Source: Peptococcaceae bacterium UBA6116 (GTDB lineage: Bacteria > Bacillota > Desulfitobacteriia > Desulfitobacteriales > Syntrophobotulaceae). From it: 64,000 nt of DNA. The notes under the pieces were generated by a model that did no database searches, was not told the DNA's origin, and saw nothing but the letters and a program-made list of their open reading frames with translations. Position 1 is the stretch's first letter. Each line of letters starts with the position of its first letter. The position numbers and the translations under genes were made by a program. Where the stretch lies: contig DIWC01000063.1 of the NCBI GenBank assembly GCA_002423425.1, positions 58,030-122,029 of the forward strand, read 5' to 3'. Shown here in pieces: positions 33,826 through 43,711 of this stretch.

Positions 33826-35001
33826 TTAGTTTAAAGTATCTATTCTCTCATTGGGGTTAACTATCTCAGTAATACGAATTCCAAAAGTCTCATTGATAAC
33901 AACTACCTCGCACTTAGCGATTAGCTTGCCGTTAACAAACATGTCTACGGGTTCTCCGGCCAAACGGTCTAATTCGACGACCGAACCAGGTCCTAATTCC
34001 AGAATGTCTTTAATTGTCTTGGTTGCTTTTCCCAGTTCGACATTTACCTGGAGCGGAACATCAAATATTAATCCTAAATTGCTTGGCAAAGTCTGGGCGC
34101 CACCAGGGGATAATTGCGAAAACTGAGCCGGCTCAACAAAAGTCGAGTGTGTTTTATTAAGAAAATTGCTCGCTTGGTTTGAACCGGGCATCGGAGCCAT
34201 ATACGTATCCTTTGGGGGTTCCCAGCTTAATTCCGGTGGTGCGGGAGGCGCTTGTTGACGTAACTGATGGTATGAATCAGGCGGGGATAAAGTCCCGGCC
34301 GTCTGTCCGATCAGTTTGGAAGCCATACCCTTTGCAACGGACATCGGCAATACTTGAAGGAGTATGCTATCAATAATACCTTCGATAATAAGCCTGAAAG
34401 ATACTCTGATCAAAGGTTCGTCGGAATTCAATTTCTTATTTATCTGAGATATTTCTTCATCAAACTCTGTAACAATAACCTCAGGAGGTGTAATATCAAC
34501 CACAGATTTAAACATCGTAGACATTGATGTAGCTGCTGACCCCATCATTTGGTTCATAGCCTCTGAAATACCACTTATCTGCATCTCCGTAAGTCCATCC
34601 GACTGTACTTTTCCGGTTCCGCCCATCATCAAATCAACAATGACCGAACCGTCTTCCCGGGAGAGAACCAACATATTCGATCCTTCAATACCTTTTTTAT
34701 ATTGAACATTAACCAATATATGGGGCACCGGATAATCTTCAAATATTCCTTTGGCTGTAGTTTCGTCAACCGTAGGCGTTGTTATTTCTACTCTTCTCCC
34801 AACCAATTGAGATAAAGTAGTAGCTGCTGTTCCCATAGAAATATTAGCTATCTCACCTAACGTGTCTTTTTCCATTGCTGTAAGATAAATATCATTTTTT
34901 TGCAAAGAAAAGTCGTTGGTATCAGGTACATCTGCGTCCATTGACCCTGATAGCAAAGCATTAATTTCTTCCTGAGACAGCATTCCGTTAGCCATCATCA
35001 T
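33826..35001 (-). CDS. fliY: Flagellar motor switch phosphatase FliY
   Basis: Switch-complex protein of Gram-positive type that combines CheC-like CheY-P phosphatase with a FliN domain. The 391 residues begin with a CheY-P binding peptide (LSQEEINALL), then two CheC helices (EIANISMGTAATTLS about 49-63, and EAMNQMMGSAATSMS about 148-162), a Pro-rich linker, and the C-terminal FliN/SpoA domain (VPLQVNVELGKATKTIKDILELGPGSVVELD). It overlaps fliM by 14 bp; several ATGs in a row make the exact start uncertain. Confidence 0.96.
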   Translation of the reverse strand: MMMANGMLSQEEINALLSGSMDADVPDTNDFSLQKNDIYLTAMEKDTLGEIANISMGTAATTLSQLVGRRVEITTPTVDETTAKGIFEDYPVPHILVNVQYKKGIEGSNMLVLSREDGSVIVDLMMGGTGKVQSDGLTEMQISGISEAMNQMMGSAATSMSTMFKSVVDITPPEVIVTEFDEEISQINKKLNSDEPLIRVSFRLIIEGIIDSILLQVLPMSVAKGMASKLIGQTAGTLSPPDSYHQLRQQAPPAPPELSWEPPKDTYMAPMPGSNQASNFLNKTHSTFVEPAQFSQLSPGGAQTLPSNLGLIFDVPLQVNVELGKATKTIKDILELGPGSVVELDRLAGEPVDMFVNGKLIAKCEVVVINETFGIRITEIVNPNERIDTLN

Positions 35002-35980
35002 CCCCCCCTTTCGTTAATACATCTGTTATCCTCACTGCCATCTTACTCCCAAACAAACCCGGAACACCTTTAAATTTCATAAAATCCCCGACATAAACGG
35101 CTAAGGAGTCTTTTATCGGTTGATTTAACTGGATAACATCACCCTGTTCCAACTGAATAAGATCTTGAACTGTAATTTGTGCTCTGCCGATGGTAACTTT
35201 CATCGGTACTTTTGCCCGCTCAATTTTTTTCTTTATTAGTTCTTTTTCCTCTAGAGAGATACTTTTTCCTCCTGATGAAAAGAGTAACAAATTGTTTAAT
35301 TTTTCTAAGATTGGTTTCATCACAATATAAGGCAGACAAATATTAATCATACCGGATTGCCCTGCAATTTTTACCTCCATCGTGACCACCACAACCATTT
35401 CGTTTGGTGCCACAATTTGAGTAAATTGAGAATTTGTCTCCATATCAACCAGTTGGGAATCAACTTTAAAGATTTCTGTCCAAGCTTCGCCAATCAATTT
35501 TATAATCTTACCTAATCTGCTGACAATAATTTTTCTCTCTATTTCTGTCAAATCGCGATTTTTAGCAGGTTCCATTCCTTGTCCCCCAAGCAGCCTGTCC
35601 ACCATCATAAAGGCAAGCGAAGGACTTAATTCCAGGAGGGCATTTCCTTCCAAGGGAACCATGCTGAAGATACCAAGAATTGTAGGATAAGGTAAGGAAC
35701 GGGTAAATTCGTCATAGGTAACTTGTTCCGTCGAAAGTACTTTGGCATCTACAGCCGTATGCATGTTCCCCGCCAGAAACGTGGCTAAAGCGCGGCAGAA
35801 ATTTTCGTGAATATTAGATAAAGAGTTAAGTTGTCCTTTCGAAAATTTATTAGGTCTTTTAAAATCATAGACTTTGATTTTTTGAGGGCTGGACATTTTA
35901 ATTGTCTCTTCATCAACCGATCCATCAGATATGGCATTAAGTAAAGCATCTATTTCCGCCTGTGATAATACTTCACCCAT
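34988..35980 (-). CDS. fliM: Flagellar motor switch protein FliM
   Basis: Switch protein that binds CheY-P and controls rotation. 330 residues: N-terminal CheY-P peptide VLSQAEIDALLNAI (4-17), the central CheC-like domain, and a C-terminal SpoA domain with VTIGRAQITVQDLIQLEQGDVIQLNQPI. Located between fliL and fliY. Confidence 0.97.
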   Translation of the reverse strand: MGEVLSQAEIDALLNAISDGSVDEETIKMSSPQKIKVYDFKRPNKFSKGQLNSLSNIHENFCRALATFLAGNMHTAVDAKVLSTEQVTYDEFTRSLPYPTILGIFSMVPLEGNALLELSPSLAFMMVDRLLGGQGMEPAKNRDLTEIERKIIVSRLGKIIKLIGEAWTEIFKVDSQLVDMETNSQFTQIVAPNEMVVVVTMEVKIAGQSGMINICLPYIVMKPILEKLNNLLLFSSGGKSISLEEKELIKKKIERAKVPMKVTIGRAQITVQDLIQLEQGDVIQLNQPIKDSLAVYVGDFMKFKGVPGLFGSKMAVRITDVLTKGGDDDG

Positions 35981-36011
35981 CCATCAAATCCCTCCTTTGC
36001 GAACCTAATGC

Positions 36012-36455
36012 CTAAATTGAATAGATAAAACTCTTAAATAATACGTCTTTTATTTTATCTTCACATACTTTATTTAACTCTGTAACGAGTTCTTTTTTTA
36101 AATTCTCCCGTCCTTGAGGGTCGCGGATATCATCAATCCCTTTAGAACCTAGCACGGAAATAATACGGTCACGCAGAAATATTTCTTTGGCAGTAATTTT
36201 TCCCTCCGATTTTTTATCGACTCCTTCAAGAGTAATTTCGGTTCTAATCATTCCTCCCCCTTCAAGATTAACGATAAATTCCTTAAGTTCTATAAAGGGT
36301 CCTATTTCCTCCGCTGCCTTTTTTGATGACGCCGTTTTATCATTGTTTACTGGAAAAATTTTGGCTTTCAGAAATGTTCCTCCCACCCCTGCTCCGGCGC
36401 CAACTAGAAAAATAACTAAGAATACTAAAATTTTCTTACTAAAGGCTATTTTCAT
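36012..36455 (-). CDS. fliL: Flagellar basal-body-associated protein FliL
   Basis: Membrane protein beside the stator that supports torque. 147 residues with one membrane segment (about 8-29) and a periplasm-side SPFH-like domain with IELKEFIVNLEGGGMIRTEITLE and a C-terminal helical part (LFKSFIYSI). It overlaps flbD by 17 bp. Confidence 0.94.
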   Translation of the reverse strand: MKIAFSKKILVFLVIFLVGAGAGVGGTFLKAKIFPVNNDKTASSKKAAEEIGPFIELKEFIVNLEGGGMIRTEITLEGVDKKSEGKITAKEIFLRDRIISVLGSKGIDDIRDPQGRENLKKELVTELNKVCEDKIKDVLFKSFIYSI

Positions 36456-36660
36456 CTACAAATTTTCCTCCTATGTATTCTGGATGACAACACCGGCGGA
36501 AGGCTGCAATGCGTTCCATAATTTCTTCAATGGGCTCCTTAACTACATACTTTTTCTCATTGGTCAGTGTTATCACTGTATCCGGCGTAGCCTCCAAAGT
36601 CTCGATCAAATCAGAATTTATCGTAAATTGCTTGTTATTCAGTCTGGTTACATAAATCAC
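36439..36660 (-). CDS. flbD: FlbD family flagellar protein (swarming protein)
   Basis: Small conserved protein of 73 residues, family FlbD (SwrD in Bacillus), with the start MIYVTRLNNKQFTINSDLIETLEATPDTVITLTNEKKYVVKE. In Bacillus it increases flagellar power. It is here between fliJ and fliL; the fliK-flgD-flgE genes that usually stand between are found after fliA instead. Confidence 0.93.
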   Translation of the reverse strand: MIYVTRLNNKQFTINSDLIETLEATPDTVITLTNEKKYVVKEPIEEIMERIAAFRRCCHPEYIGGKFVDENSL

Positions 36661-36691
36661 AGCTAAGCCTCCTGTCTTCGGGATACAGTTA

Positions 36692-37126
36692 TTATCGTCT
36701 CCAGCCCGTTCGGCTTTGAGCTATCTCATCAATTGCCTTCTGTTCTTTTTTTAATTCTAGTATGGAATACAGCTTCATTTTTTTTCCTTTGAGTCTTTTA
36801 TATTTCTCCACTTTGATTCGGCATTCTCGGAGCTTTTCCCTGTAATCAGCAACAATTTTTTGCTGTTTTTCTACTTCTTTTTGCAATTTTAAAAGTTTTT
36901 CGTTTTGTTCTCCAGCATATTTTTGCCAGATGCTTATATTTACAGGTTCTTCCAGACAGGCCCTTTTTTGTCCTTCCAATGCTCTTGTCAGAAGGCGAGA
37001 CTGGCTGTCTCTTAGCTCAGAGACATTTAACAGTATTCTCGTTTCCTGAGCCAGTAAACCCTGAGCTATTTTCAATTCCTGGTCAGCTAAATTCAAGCTG
37101 GTCTCCAAACGAAACTTGAAAGACAT
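36692..37126 (-). CDS. fliJ: Flagellar export chaperone FliJ
   Basis: Cytosolic coiled-coil protein that couples FliI to FlhA. 144 residues, nearly all helical with heptads (ELKIAQGLLAQETRIL, EVEKQQKIVADYREKLRECRIKVEKYKRLKGKKM). Start overlaps the fliI stop by one base. Confidence 0.9.
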   Translation of the reverse strand: MSFKFRLETSLNLADQELKIAQGLLAQETRILLNVSELRDSQSRLLTRALEGQKRACLEEPVNISIWQKYAGEQNEKLLKLQKEVEKQQKIVADYREKLRECRIKVEKYKRLKGKKMKLYSILELKKEQKAIDEIAQSRTGWRR

Positions 37127-38439
37127 TAATTATCTTCCTCTTGGAAAATTTTTTTCATTGCTTCCTTCATTTCCGAAAAAGTAAACTCTTCATTAACCTT
37201 TTGGCAAAGGAATTCTTGTATTCTGTCAATGTGGCTAACAGCTTGATCTATTTTAAGATTGCTGCCCTTAACATATGCTCCGATATCGATCAAATCCTTG
37301 GCATCGTAATAAACAGCTAAATGTTCACGGATATTTCCTGCCATAGCCTTGATTTGAGGATCAGCCACGTCACTCATCAATCTGCTGACGGACTGTAAAA
37401 TATCTATCGATGGATAATGATTTTTGGATGCTAATTCCCTGGAAAGAACAACATGTCCATCCAAGATCCCTCTTACAGCATCAGCGATAGGCTCATTATG
37501 ATCATCTCCATCGACCAGTACACTATAAATACCGGTAATACTACCCTTCTCGGACATCCCGACTCTCTCTAATAGTTTAGGCAATAAAGCGAAGACGGAA
37601 GGAGGATATCCTCTGGTAGCGGGAGGCTCTCCAACAGTTAGTCCTATTTCTCTCTGGGCCATGGCAAACCTAGTGACAGAATCCATCATAAAAAGCACAT
37701 TTTTACCTTCGTCTCTGAAATATTCGGCGATAGCCGTCGCTGTAAAAGCGGCTTTAAATCTTACAAGGGCAGGCTGGTCGGATGTAGCAACGACAATTAC
37801 GGAATGGGAAAATCCTTCTTCGCCCAAGTCTTTTTCCATAAAATCGCGTAGTTCCCGTCCCCTTTCTCCTACTAAAGCAATGACGTTAACGTCGGCTTCG
37901 GTATTTCTGGCTATCATACCAAGAAGGGTACTTTTACCCACTCCTGAACCTGCAAAAATACCCATTCTTTGACCCCTTCCCAATGTCAGCAAGCCGTCAA
38001 TTGCTCTTACTCCCATATTCAGCGGTTCTCTGATCCGCGGCCGGAGCAGCGCGCTCGGCGGATTATTGTGCAGAGGGTAAGCTTTGTCTGTGACTAAGGT
38101 TCTGCCATCAAGCGGCTGCCCAAGTCCATCAAGAACCCTTCCCAAGAGAGCAGGACCAACCTTGACCGTAAGCTTTTCTCTCTGAGGAATAACTCTATCC
38201 CCAGGACCAACTCCTTCGAGGTCTCCCAACGGCATAAGCAAGGTCTTGGGACCTCTGAAACCGACAACTTCAGCGGGGATTCCGTCGGAGTGCGAAGATA
38301 ATATCCGGCAGTATCTACCGACACTTACCCTCGGGCCGTCTGCCTCCACCATAAGGCCGGCTATCCTGGATACTAACCCTTGCGCTGAAACAGGCTCAAA
38401 TAAATCAATCTTCTTCGCTAAAGCCGTCCAGTCTTGCAT
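37126..38439 (-). CDS. fliI: Flagellum-specific ATPase FliI
   Basis: Export ATPase of the F1-beta family. 437 residues: Walker A GIFAGSGVGKST (about 162-173), Walker B VLFMMDSVTR, and the P-x-T-R-G-Y-P-P-S-V-F region ending in LPKLLERVG. N-terminal barrel with LVSRIAGLMVEADGP. It overlaps fliH by 35 bp and fliJ by one base. Confidence 0.97.
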   Translation of the reverse strand: MQDWTALAKKIDLFEPVSAQGLVSRIAGLMVEADGPRVSVGRYCRILSSHSDGIPAEVVGFRGPKTLLMPLGDLEGVGPGDRVIPQREKLTVKVGPALLGRVLDGLGQPLDGRTLVTDKAYPLHNNPPSALLRPRIREPLNMGVRAIDGLLTLGRGQRMGIFAGSGVGKSTLLGMIARNTEADVNVIALVGERGRELRDFMEKDLGEEGFSHSVIVVATSDQPALVRFKAAFTATAIAEYFRDEGKNVLFMMDSVTRFAMAQREIGLTVGEPPATRGYPPSVFALLPKLLERVGMSEKGSITGIYSVLVDGDDHNEPIADAVRGILDGHVVLSRELASKNHYPSIDILQSVSRLMSDVADPQIKAMAGNIREHLAVYYDAKDLIDIGAYVKGSNLKIDQAVSHIDRIQEFLCQKVNEEFTFSEMKEAMKKIFQEEDN

Positions 38440-39196
38440 ACTGAAACTCCTCTACCAAATAATCACCCATTTTTTCCAATTGTGAATCGATTCTAGCATC
38501 AAATTCACCTTCGGAGCATTCTATAAAAGTATCGCCCGCTCTTAGTGATTCATCAATAATCACAGGATAAGGGGGTTTATCTTCCACCGGCAGTACCTTG
38601 TACCATTCCCAGTCCCTGCTTGATAAATGAATCCTGATTCCCTCTTTTTCCTGAGGCATTAAGGTTAGCTTTCTAATGACATTTAACAGTTTCTCCGGGT
38701 TAACATGCAAAGCAGTGTGCAGTACTTTCTCGCAGATCTTTAGACAAAGGCCGATCAATTCCCTGTCGACTTTATGAAACTCATCTACTAATGCTGTTTG
38801 CGCCAATTCCAGGTATGCTTTCGACTGCTCCCTAATCCTGTCTGCTTCCCCCTGTGCTTCCGCCAGACCCTTAGCATAGCCCTCGGCTTGAGCAAGCGGA
38901 AGAATTTCGTTTCTAACATCTTCCTTTAAATCATTTCTGATGATTTCATTTTCTTGTAACGCAGACTGCAGTATTTCTTCAGCTTTCTTTCTTGCTTCAG
39001 CAATAATATTATCAGCTTCAATTCGGGCTTGAACCTCTCTCTCTTCAGCAACATGAAACTCAGGCAATTCCGTAACTTTTCCGATATAACCTTTCTTTAG
39101 ATATTCATTCTCCAATCGGGGGGATTCCAATAACCTGGGAGAGATAATCTCAACTACAGTATTTTTGATAATCGAAGTTCTAGTAGATAATTTCAT
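38405..39196 (-). CDS. fliH: Flagellar export ATPase regulator FliH
   Basis: Stator-like regulator of FliI. 263 residues from the ATG at 39196, which has GGGGTGG six bases upstream and overlaps fliG; a GTG at 39205 is less likely. The middle is a long charged coiled coil (EEREVQARIEADNIIAEARKKAEEILQSA), with a C-terminal V-ATPase-E-like domain (LIGLCLKICEKVLHTALHVNPEKLLNVIRK). Between fliG and fliI. Confidence 0.93.
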   Translation of the reverse strand: MKLSTRTSIIKNTVVEIISPRLLESPRLENEYLKKGYIGKVTELPEFHVAEEREVQARIEADNIIAEARKKAEEILQSALQENEIIRNDLKEDVRNEILPLAQAEGYAKGLAEAQGEADRIREQSKAYLELAQTALVDEFHKVDRELIGLCLKICEKVLHTALHVNPEKLLNVIRKLTLMPQEKEGIRIHLSSRDWEWYKVLPVEDKPPYPVIIDESLRAGDTFIECSEGEFDARIDSQLEKMGDYLVEEFQYARLDGFSEED

Positions 39197-40199
39197 CAGC
39201 ACCACCCCTGGCTAGAATTATAGCCCCTGCTTCTTCCAATTTGCGAATGACTTTAACAATCTTCTGCTGTGCTTCTTCCACCTCGCGCAATCTGACTGGG
39301 CCCATGAACTGCATATCTTCTTTCAACATGGAGGCTGCCCTGCTCGACATATTTTCGAGAATTTTATTGGATACTTCTTCATTCGTTCCTTTCAGAGCTA
39401 AAGCCAGATCTTTGGTTTCAATTTCACGCAGTACAAGCTGGATTCCGCGGTTATCAAGAACAACAATATCTTCAAAGACAAACATCTGCCTTTTAATCTG
39501 TTCCGCAAGATCAGGATCGTCCATATCGAGGGCATCCATAACAACTTTCAAGGTTCCAGGATCGGTTCTGTTCAATATATCGACAACCGTCTGCATTCCA
39601 CCCGAAGCTGTAAAGTCAGTGGGAACAAGGTTAGATATTTTATTTTCTAGGACTTTTTCTATCTCTTGAAGAATTTCCGGACTGGTTCTTCCCATTAAAG
39701 CAATTCTTTTGGTCACCTCTGCTTGAATTTCTTGAGGCAAACTGGCTAAAAGTGTCGCCGATTTATCCGAAGGAAGATGAGTCATGATAAGAGCAATCGT
39801 CTGAGGATGTTCCCCTTGTATAAAAGAAAATAACTGCTTGGGATCGGTGCGGCGGACAATATCAAAAGGCCTCATTTTTAAAGAAGAAGATAAACGGCCT
39901 ATAATATCAAAAGCCCTACTTTCCCCTAGCGCTCTTTCCAATACTTCTCTGGCATATTCAATACCGCCTTGGGCTATATAGTTACTGGCCAGACACATCT
40001 TATGAAATTCATCAATTACAGAATCTCTTTGTTCCTCGGACACCTTACGCAGATTGGCCATTTCTAGAGTTAGCTGCTCAATCTCCGGTTCAGAGAGATA
40101 TTTAATAACTTCAGCCGACCTTTCCGGTCCAAGGCTGATAAATAAGACTGCTGCTTTCTGTAGTCCCTTTAACCCTAATCCCTTTAACATTTCAGCCAT
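39180..40199 (-). CDS. fliG: Flagellar motor switch protein FliG
   Basis: Rotor protein that receives torque from MotA. 339 residues with the N-terminal FliF-binding domain, the middle EHPQTIALIMTHLPSDKSATLLASLPQE (about 128-155), and the C-terminal torque helix containing FVFEDIVVLDNRGIQLVLREIETKDLALALKG with the charged residues needed for MotA contact. Located between fliF and fliH. Confidence 0.97.
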   Translation of the reverse strand: MAEMLKGLGLKGLQKAAVLFISLGPERSAEVIKYLSEPEIEQLTLEMANLRKVSEEQRDSVIDEFHKMCLASNYIAQGGIEYAREVLERALGESRAFDIIGRLSSSLKMRPFDIVRRTDPKQLFSFIQGEHPQTIALIMTHLPSDKSATLLASLPQEIQAEVTKRIALMGRTSPEILQEIEKVLENKISNLVPTDFTASGGMQTVVDILNRTDPGTLKVVMDALDMDDPDLAEQIKRQMFVFEDIVVLDNRGIQLVLREIETKDLALALKGTNEEVSNKILENMSSRAASMLKEDMQFMGPVRLREVEEAQQKIVKVIRKLEEAGAIILARGGADEIIY

Positions 40200-40204
40200 G
40201 CTTA

Positions 40205-41800
40205 CTACTCCTCTGTCAACCAGGTTTTGACCAGTCTCGCAACGTCATCGGGATTTTGTTTAGCGTATTTTTCGACTTCTTGGCGAACTTTTTCTTTTTC
40301 GATTTCATCCGAAGACTTTACTTTCTTACGGGCAAGTTTCAGATCCGCAACTCGTTCAGCTTCTAACTGTGAAGCTAAGATCTGTTCAGCCTCTTCAAGT
40401 GTAACCAGTTTCTGTGCCACCGAAATATCTATCCCTTCTAAACGGTTTTTCTTTTTTGATCCAAATCTTAAGAGAAAAACAAGAGCAATAATCGCTGCCA
40501 AAACACCTACTCCAATTTGACCGTAAAACAACAGCTGTTCCTTACGTGCCGCTTCTTCCATGGCTGCTTTTTCTTCGAGCTGTGTGGTTTTGTTAAACGG
40601 CAATCTTGCGACTTGAACCAGGTCCCCGCGGTTTGTATCGCTCCCAATAGCCGAAGATACAATCCCGTTAATATCAGTGAGTTGTTGCTGGGTAATACTG
40701 TCGGAATCAGCTAAAACGGAAACAGTAAGACGTTTAATCTGACCAGGACTTACTATGGTTTCCTGCTGAGTGACACTCGGTTGAAAGGCCTCCGAGGTGC
40801 TTGTTTTCTCTGAGGTGGATGTAGTACCGTTTTGGCTGGTAACAGGATATCCGGGAACATTTGTTGTCGTACCTGGAACACCGCCGTTTGCCGATGTATT
40901 GCTGCTTTTTTCAGTAGTTTGCTGGCGGCTGGTGACTGCTCCGTCCACATTTGTTTGACTGGTGATCTTTTTTTGATTAAAATCAAGAGCCGCGCTTACT
41001 CTAACAATTGTCGTTCCTGCACCGAATACTTTATCGAGCATCGATTGTACCGACTTCAGAAGATTGTTCTCCACGGCCTGTTGAACCTGAAGTTGGTTGG
41101 CTGTTAACTTTTGCGGGGAACCGCTGCTGCCAAGTACGTCAGATAAAACATTACCGTCGGTATCGGCTATCGTAACCTTATCCGTAGTTAATCCTTCTAC
41201 GGAGTAAGCTAAGAGATTAGCAACCGCTCTAACTTGACTCTCGCTCAACTCCGGACCGTACTTTCTTTTAACTGTAACCGCAGCAGTTGTATCTTTCTGT
41301 TGATCGGAAAATAAAGATTGCTCGGGCATAACGATATGAACCCTCGCATATTCTATTCCATCCATCGTCCCTATTGTTTGTTCCAATTCATTCTGTAAGC
41401 CAAGAATATACCTAAGCCTGCGGTCGGCTTCCGTTTCTCCGATTCTGGTCTGATTAAGATAGTCAAAACTAAAAGTGCTCTGGGCAGGTAACCCGGCATT
41501 TGCCAATTCAAGCCTGACTTCGGAAACATCTTTTTGCGGAACTTGAATAGTTGCACCGTTATCCGCCAATTGATAAGTTACTTTTAATTCCTTAAGTTTC
41601 GCAGTGATAGCTCCGGCCTGATTAGTCTGCAATTTGGTAAACAGATCCACATATTGGGGGCGGCTGGCCCAAAAAATAAGGGTCAGAAGAGTAATGGCAA
41701 CAATGAGCGGCATCACCACTAAAAGTACCTTCTGCGGGTGAGTCAGTTTCTTCCAGAAATTTTGTAAGGAATTGATTATTTCAGCTAAGGAAAAATTCAA
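40205..41800 (-). CDS. fliF: Flagellar MS-ring protein FliF
   Basis: Forms the membrane ring of the basal body. 531 residues: two membrane segments (about 24-46 and 443-463), with the YscJ-like ring domains RBM1-RBM3 between (VDLFTKLQTNQAGAITAKLKELKVTYQL, ARVHIVMPEQSLF, AVANLLAYSVEGLTTDKVTI) and a Ser/Thr/Asn-rich insert (about 285-340). The C-terminal tail VRQEVEKYAKQNPDDVARLVKTWL binds FliG. Follows fliE by 20 bp. Confidence 0.97.
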   Translation of the reverse strand: MNFSLAEIINSLQNFWKKLTHPQKVLLVVMPLIVAITLLTLIFWASRPQYVDLFTKLQTNQAGAITAKLKELKVTYQLADNGATIQVPQKDVSEVRLELANAGLPAQSTFSFDYLNQTRIGETEADRRLRYILGLQNELEQTIGTMDGIEYARVHIVMPEQSLFSDQQKDTTAAVTVKRKYGPELSESQVRAVANLLAYSVEGLTTDKVTIADTDGNVLSDVLGSSGSPQKLTANQLQVQQAVENNLLKSVQSMLDKVFGAGTTIVRVSAALDFNQKKITSQTNVDGAVTSRQQTTEKSSNTSANGGVPGTTTNVPGYPVTSQNGTTSTSEKTSTSEAFQPSVTQQETIVSPGQIKRLTVSVLADSDSITQQQLTDINGIVSSAIGSDTNRGDLVQVARLPFNKTTQLEEKAAMEEAARKEQLLFYGQIGVGVLAAIIALVFLLRFGSKKKNRLEGIDISVAQKLVTLEEAEQILASQLEAERVADLKLARKKVKSSDEIEKEKVRQEVEKYAKQNPDDVARLVKTWLTEE

Positions 41801-41820
41801 CTAGTTCTCCCCCCGGGAAG

Positions 41821-42132
41821 TTATATTTGCATCCGCATTATTTCATGATAAGCATCCAGAACCTTGTTACGTACATCTACCGCCAAACCCAAAGCTAAAT
41901 TGGCCTTTTCCATAGCAATGATCGGGGTATGGAAATCATCGGTCTGACCAGTTACTAAAGCAACCGCGGCCTGATCTGCTTCTTGTTGGGTCTTATCGAG
42001 CCCGTTCAAAGCTTCTTTAAGAAAGGAAGAAAAGTCGGTCCCCTCTCCAAGATTTGCTGCCTTCGCCTTTTCTATATTTCCTAAAGGAGCAAGGGGTGCT
42101 ATGGAGGCTAGCGGGACAATTGGATTACTCAT
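41821..42132 (-). CDS. fliE: Flagellar hook-basal body complex protein FliE
   Basis: Adaptor between MS ring and rod, 103 residues. Conserved FSSFLKEALNGLDKTQQEADQAAVALVTGQTDDFH and the C-terminal IAMEKANLALGLAVDVRNKVLDAYHEIMRMQI. Between flgC and fliF, the usual position. Confidence 0.96.
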   Translation of the reverse strand: MSNPIVPLASIAPLAPLGNIEKAKAANLGEGTDFSSFLKEALNGLDKTQQEADQAAVALVTGQTDDFHTPIIAMEKANLALGLAVDVRNKVLDAYHEIMRMQI

Positions 42133-42138
42133 TTTTTA

Positions 42139-42621
42139 TTACCCCTTTCCGATTTCCAGTGCCTTTGATGCCATTGTCTTACTGGCATTAAGCACCGTTA
42201 CGTTAGCCTCATACGATCTTGAAGCCGAAATCATGTCGGTCATTTCTTCGACAAGGGTAACATTAGGATAACGGACATAGCCTACAGGGATTCCTTGTTC
42301 GGCAACCTTCGCGGCATCAGGCGAGTTAGGGTCATATTCCAAACGAAATGGAGTGCCACCCTCAATCACATTGGTCACTTGAACACCCTCGCTGCTTAAC
42401 TCCTGTTGCGCGCCCTGGAACAAAGAAGCGAAACTTGTTTCAGGAGAACGGACAGAGAAGACAGCAAGCTCCCGGCTATAAGGAATTGGATTTCCACTAC
42501 TGGTAGTTTTCCCGGTATTGGTGGTGTTGATATTTGCGACGTTATTGGCTATAAGGTCAAGCCGTAATTTTTGGGCTGTTAGAGCCGATGAGCTAATATT
42601 CATACCCGTAAATAAACCCAT
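42139..42621 (-). CDS. flgC: Flagellar basal-body proximal rod protein FlgC
   Basis: Rod subunit of 160 residues. N-terminal GMNISSSALTAQKLRLDLIANNVANINTTNT is the rod helix, and VRYPNVTLVEEMTDMISASRSYEANVTVLNASKTMASKALEIG the C-terminal one. The gene follows cheB by 4 bp, with no flgB before it; flgB lies at 18620-19024. Confidence 0.96.
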   Translation of the reverse strand: MGLFTGMNISSSALTAQKLRLDLIANNVANINTTNTGKTTSSGNPIPYSRELAVFSVRSPETSFASLFQGAQQELSSEGVQVTNVIEGGTPFRLEYDPNSPDAAKVAEQGIPVGYVRYPNVTLVEEMTDMISASRSYEANVTVLNASKTMASKALEIGKG

Positions 42622-42625
42622 AAAA

Positions 42626-43711
42626 CTACCTCCTTTTTACACATTCCGTGATTGTCTTCCCGATATCCTGAAGCAACTCGATTCTATCAGCTAACCCCGC
42701 TTCAATAACGGCGCGGGGCATCCCGTAAACAACACAGGTTTTTTCCGATTCGGCAATTGCAAAAGCTCCTTGAGCTTTAAGCTCTTTCAGCCCATGCAGC
42801 CCATCGTTACCCATGCCGGTCATGACCACTCCCAGTACCCCTGCTCCGGCTTCTTTGGCTAAAGACATGAACATGATGTCCACGGATGGTTTATATAATG
42901 TGGCAATTGGCGTATCGACCCCGATATGGGCCACAAAGCCGTATCCACTTTTCTTGAGCTGATATTGTTTGCCCGCTTGCCCAATATAGACTGTCCCTGC
43001 TTTTAAAGTTTCTCCGTCCTCAACTTCTTTGACGCTCACTTGACAAAGGCTATTTAATCTAGCAGCTAAAGATGCAGTAAACCCAGCAGGCATATGTTGG
43101 GCAACCATCACCGGAACAGGAAAATCTTTGGGAAGTTGAGTTAAAACCGTCTGCAGCGCACTGGGCCCGCCGGTGGAAACACCTATTGCCACTATTTCTA
43201 TCCTGTTGCGGGGAATAGTTCCAGGCGATTCGAACCTTCTAATTTTACTGGTGCTGGTTGATTGTAAAGCTGATTCCCTTTTGCTTAATAGTGATAAATT
43301 ACTTCCCGCTACGCTTTTAACCTTAAGAATTAAATCTTGGGCTAAAGTTGTTAAGTCATTTCCTTCTTGGCCTGACGGTTTTGCTACTACTTCGACAGCG
43401 CCTAAATCAAAAGCCTTCATTGTTAATTTAGCGCCGTCGATAGTAACTGCACTCAGAACAATGACCGGAGTAGGCTGCCAACGCATGATTTCTTCCAACG
43501 CCTGAATCCCATTCATTACAGGCATTTCAACATCCATGGTTACAACATCCGGCTTGAGTGCTTGAACCTTCATTACTCCTTCTCGTCCATCCCGGGCAAT
43601 ATCGGCAACAACAATTTCCGGATCGAGGGAAAGTATCTTTTTTAAAGACATCCGAATGAAAGGAGAATCGTCAACGATCAAAACTCTTATCTGTCTAGGC
43701 GGTCTGCTCAT
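42626..43711 (-). CDS. cheB: Chemoreceptor methylesterase/deamidase CheB
   Basis: Two-domain response regulator that removes methyl groups from receptors. 361 residues: receiver domain with DD (14-15) and Asp60 in VTMDVEMPVMNG; catalytic domain with nucleophile Ser179 in IGVSTGGPSAL, His206 in VAQHMPAGFT, and the acidic residue in MTGMGNDGL. It overlaps the end of cheW by 17 bp. Its methyltransferase partner CheR is encoded at 62546-63337. Confidence 0.97.
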   Translation of the reverse strand: MSRPPRQIRVLIVDDSPFIRMSLKKILSLDPEIVVADIARDGREGVMKVQALKPDVVTMDVEMPVMNGIQALEEIMRWQPTPVIVLSAVTIDGAKLTMKAFDLGAVEVVAKPSGQEGNDLTTLAQDLILKVKSVAGSNLSLLSKRESALQSTSTSKIRRFESPGTIPRNRIEIVAIGVSTGGPSALQTVLTQLPKDFPVPVMVAQHMPAGFTASLAARLNSLCQVSVKEVEDGETLKAGTVYIGQAGKQYQLKKSGYGFVAHIGVDTPIATLYKPSVDIMFMSLAKEAGAGVLGVVMTGMGNDGLHGLKELKAQGAFAIAESEKTCVVYGMPRAVIEAGLADRIELLQDIGKTITECVKRR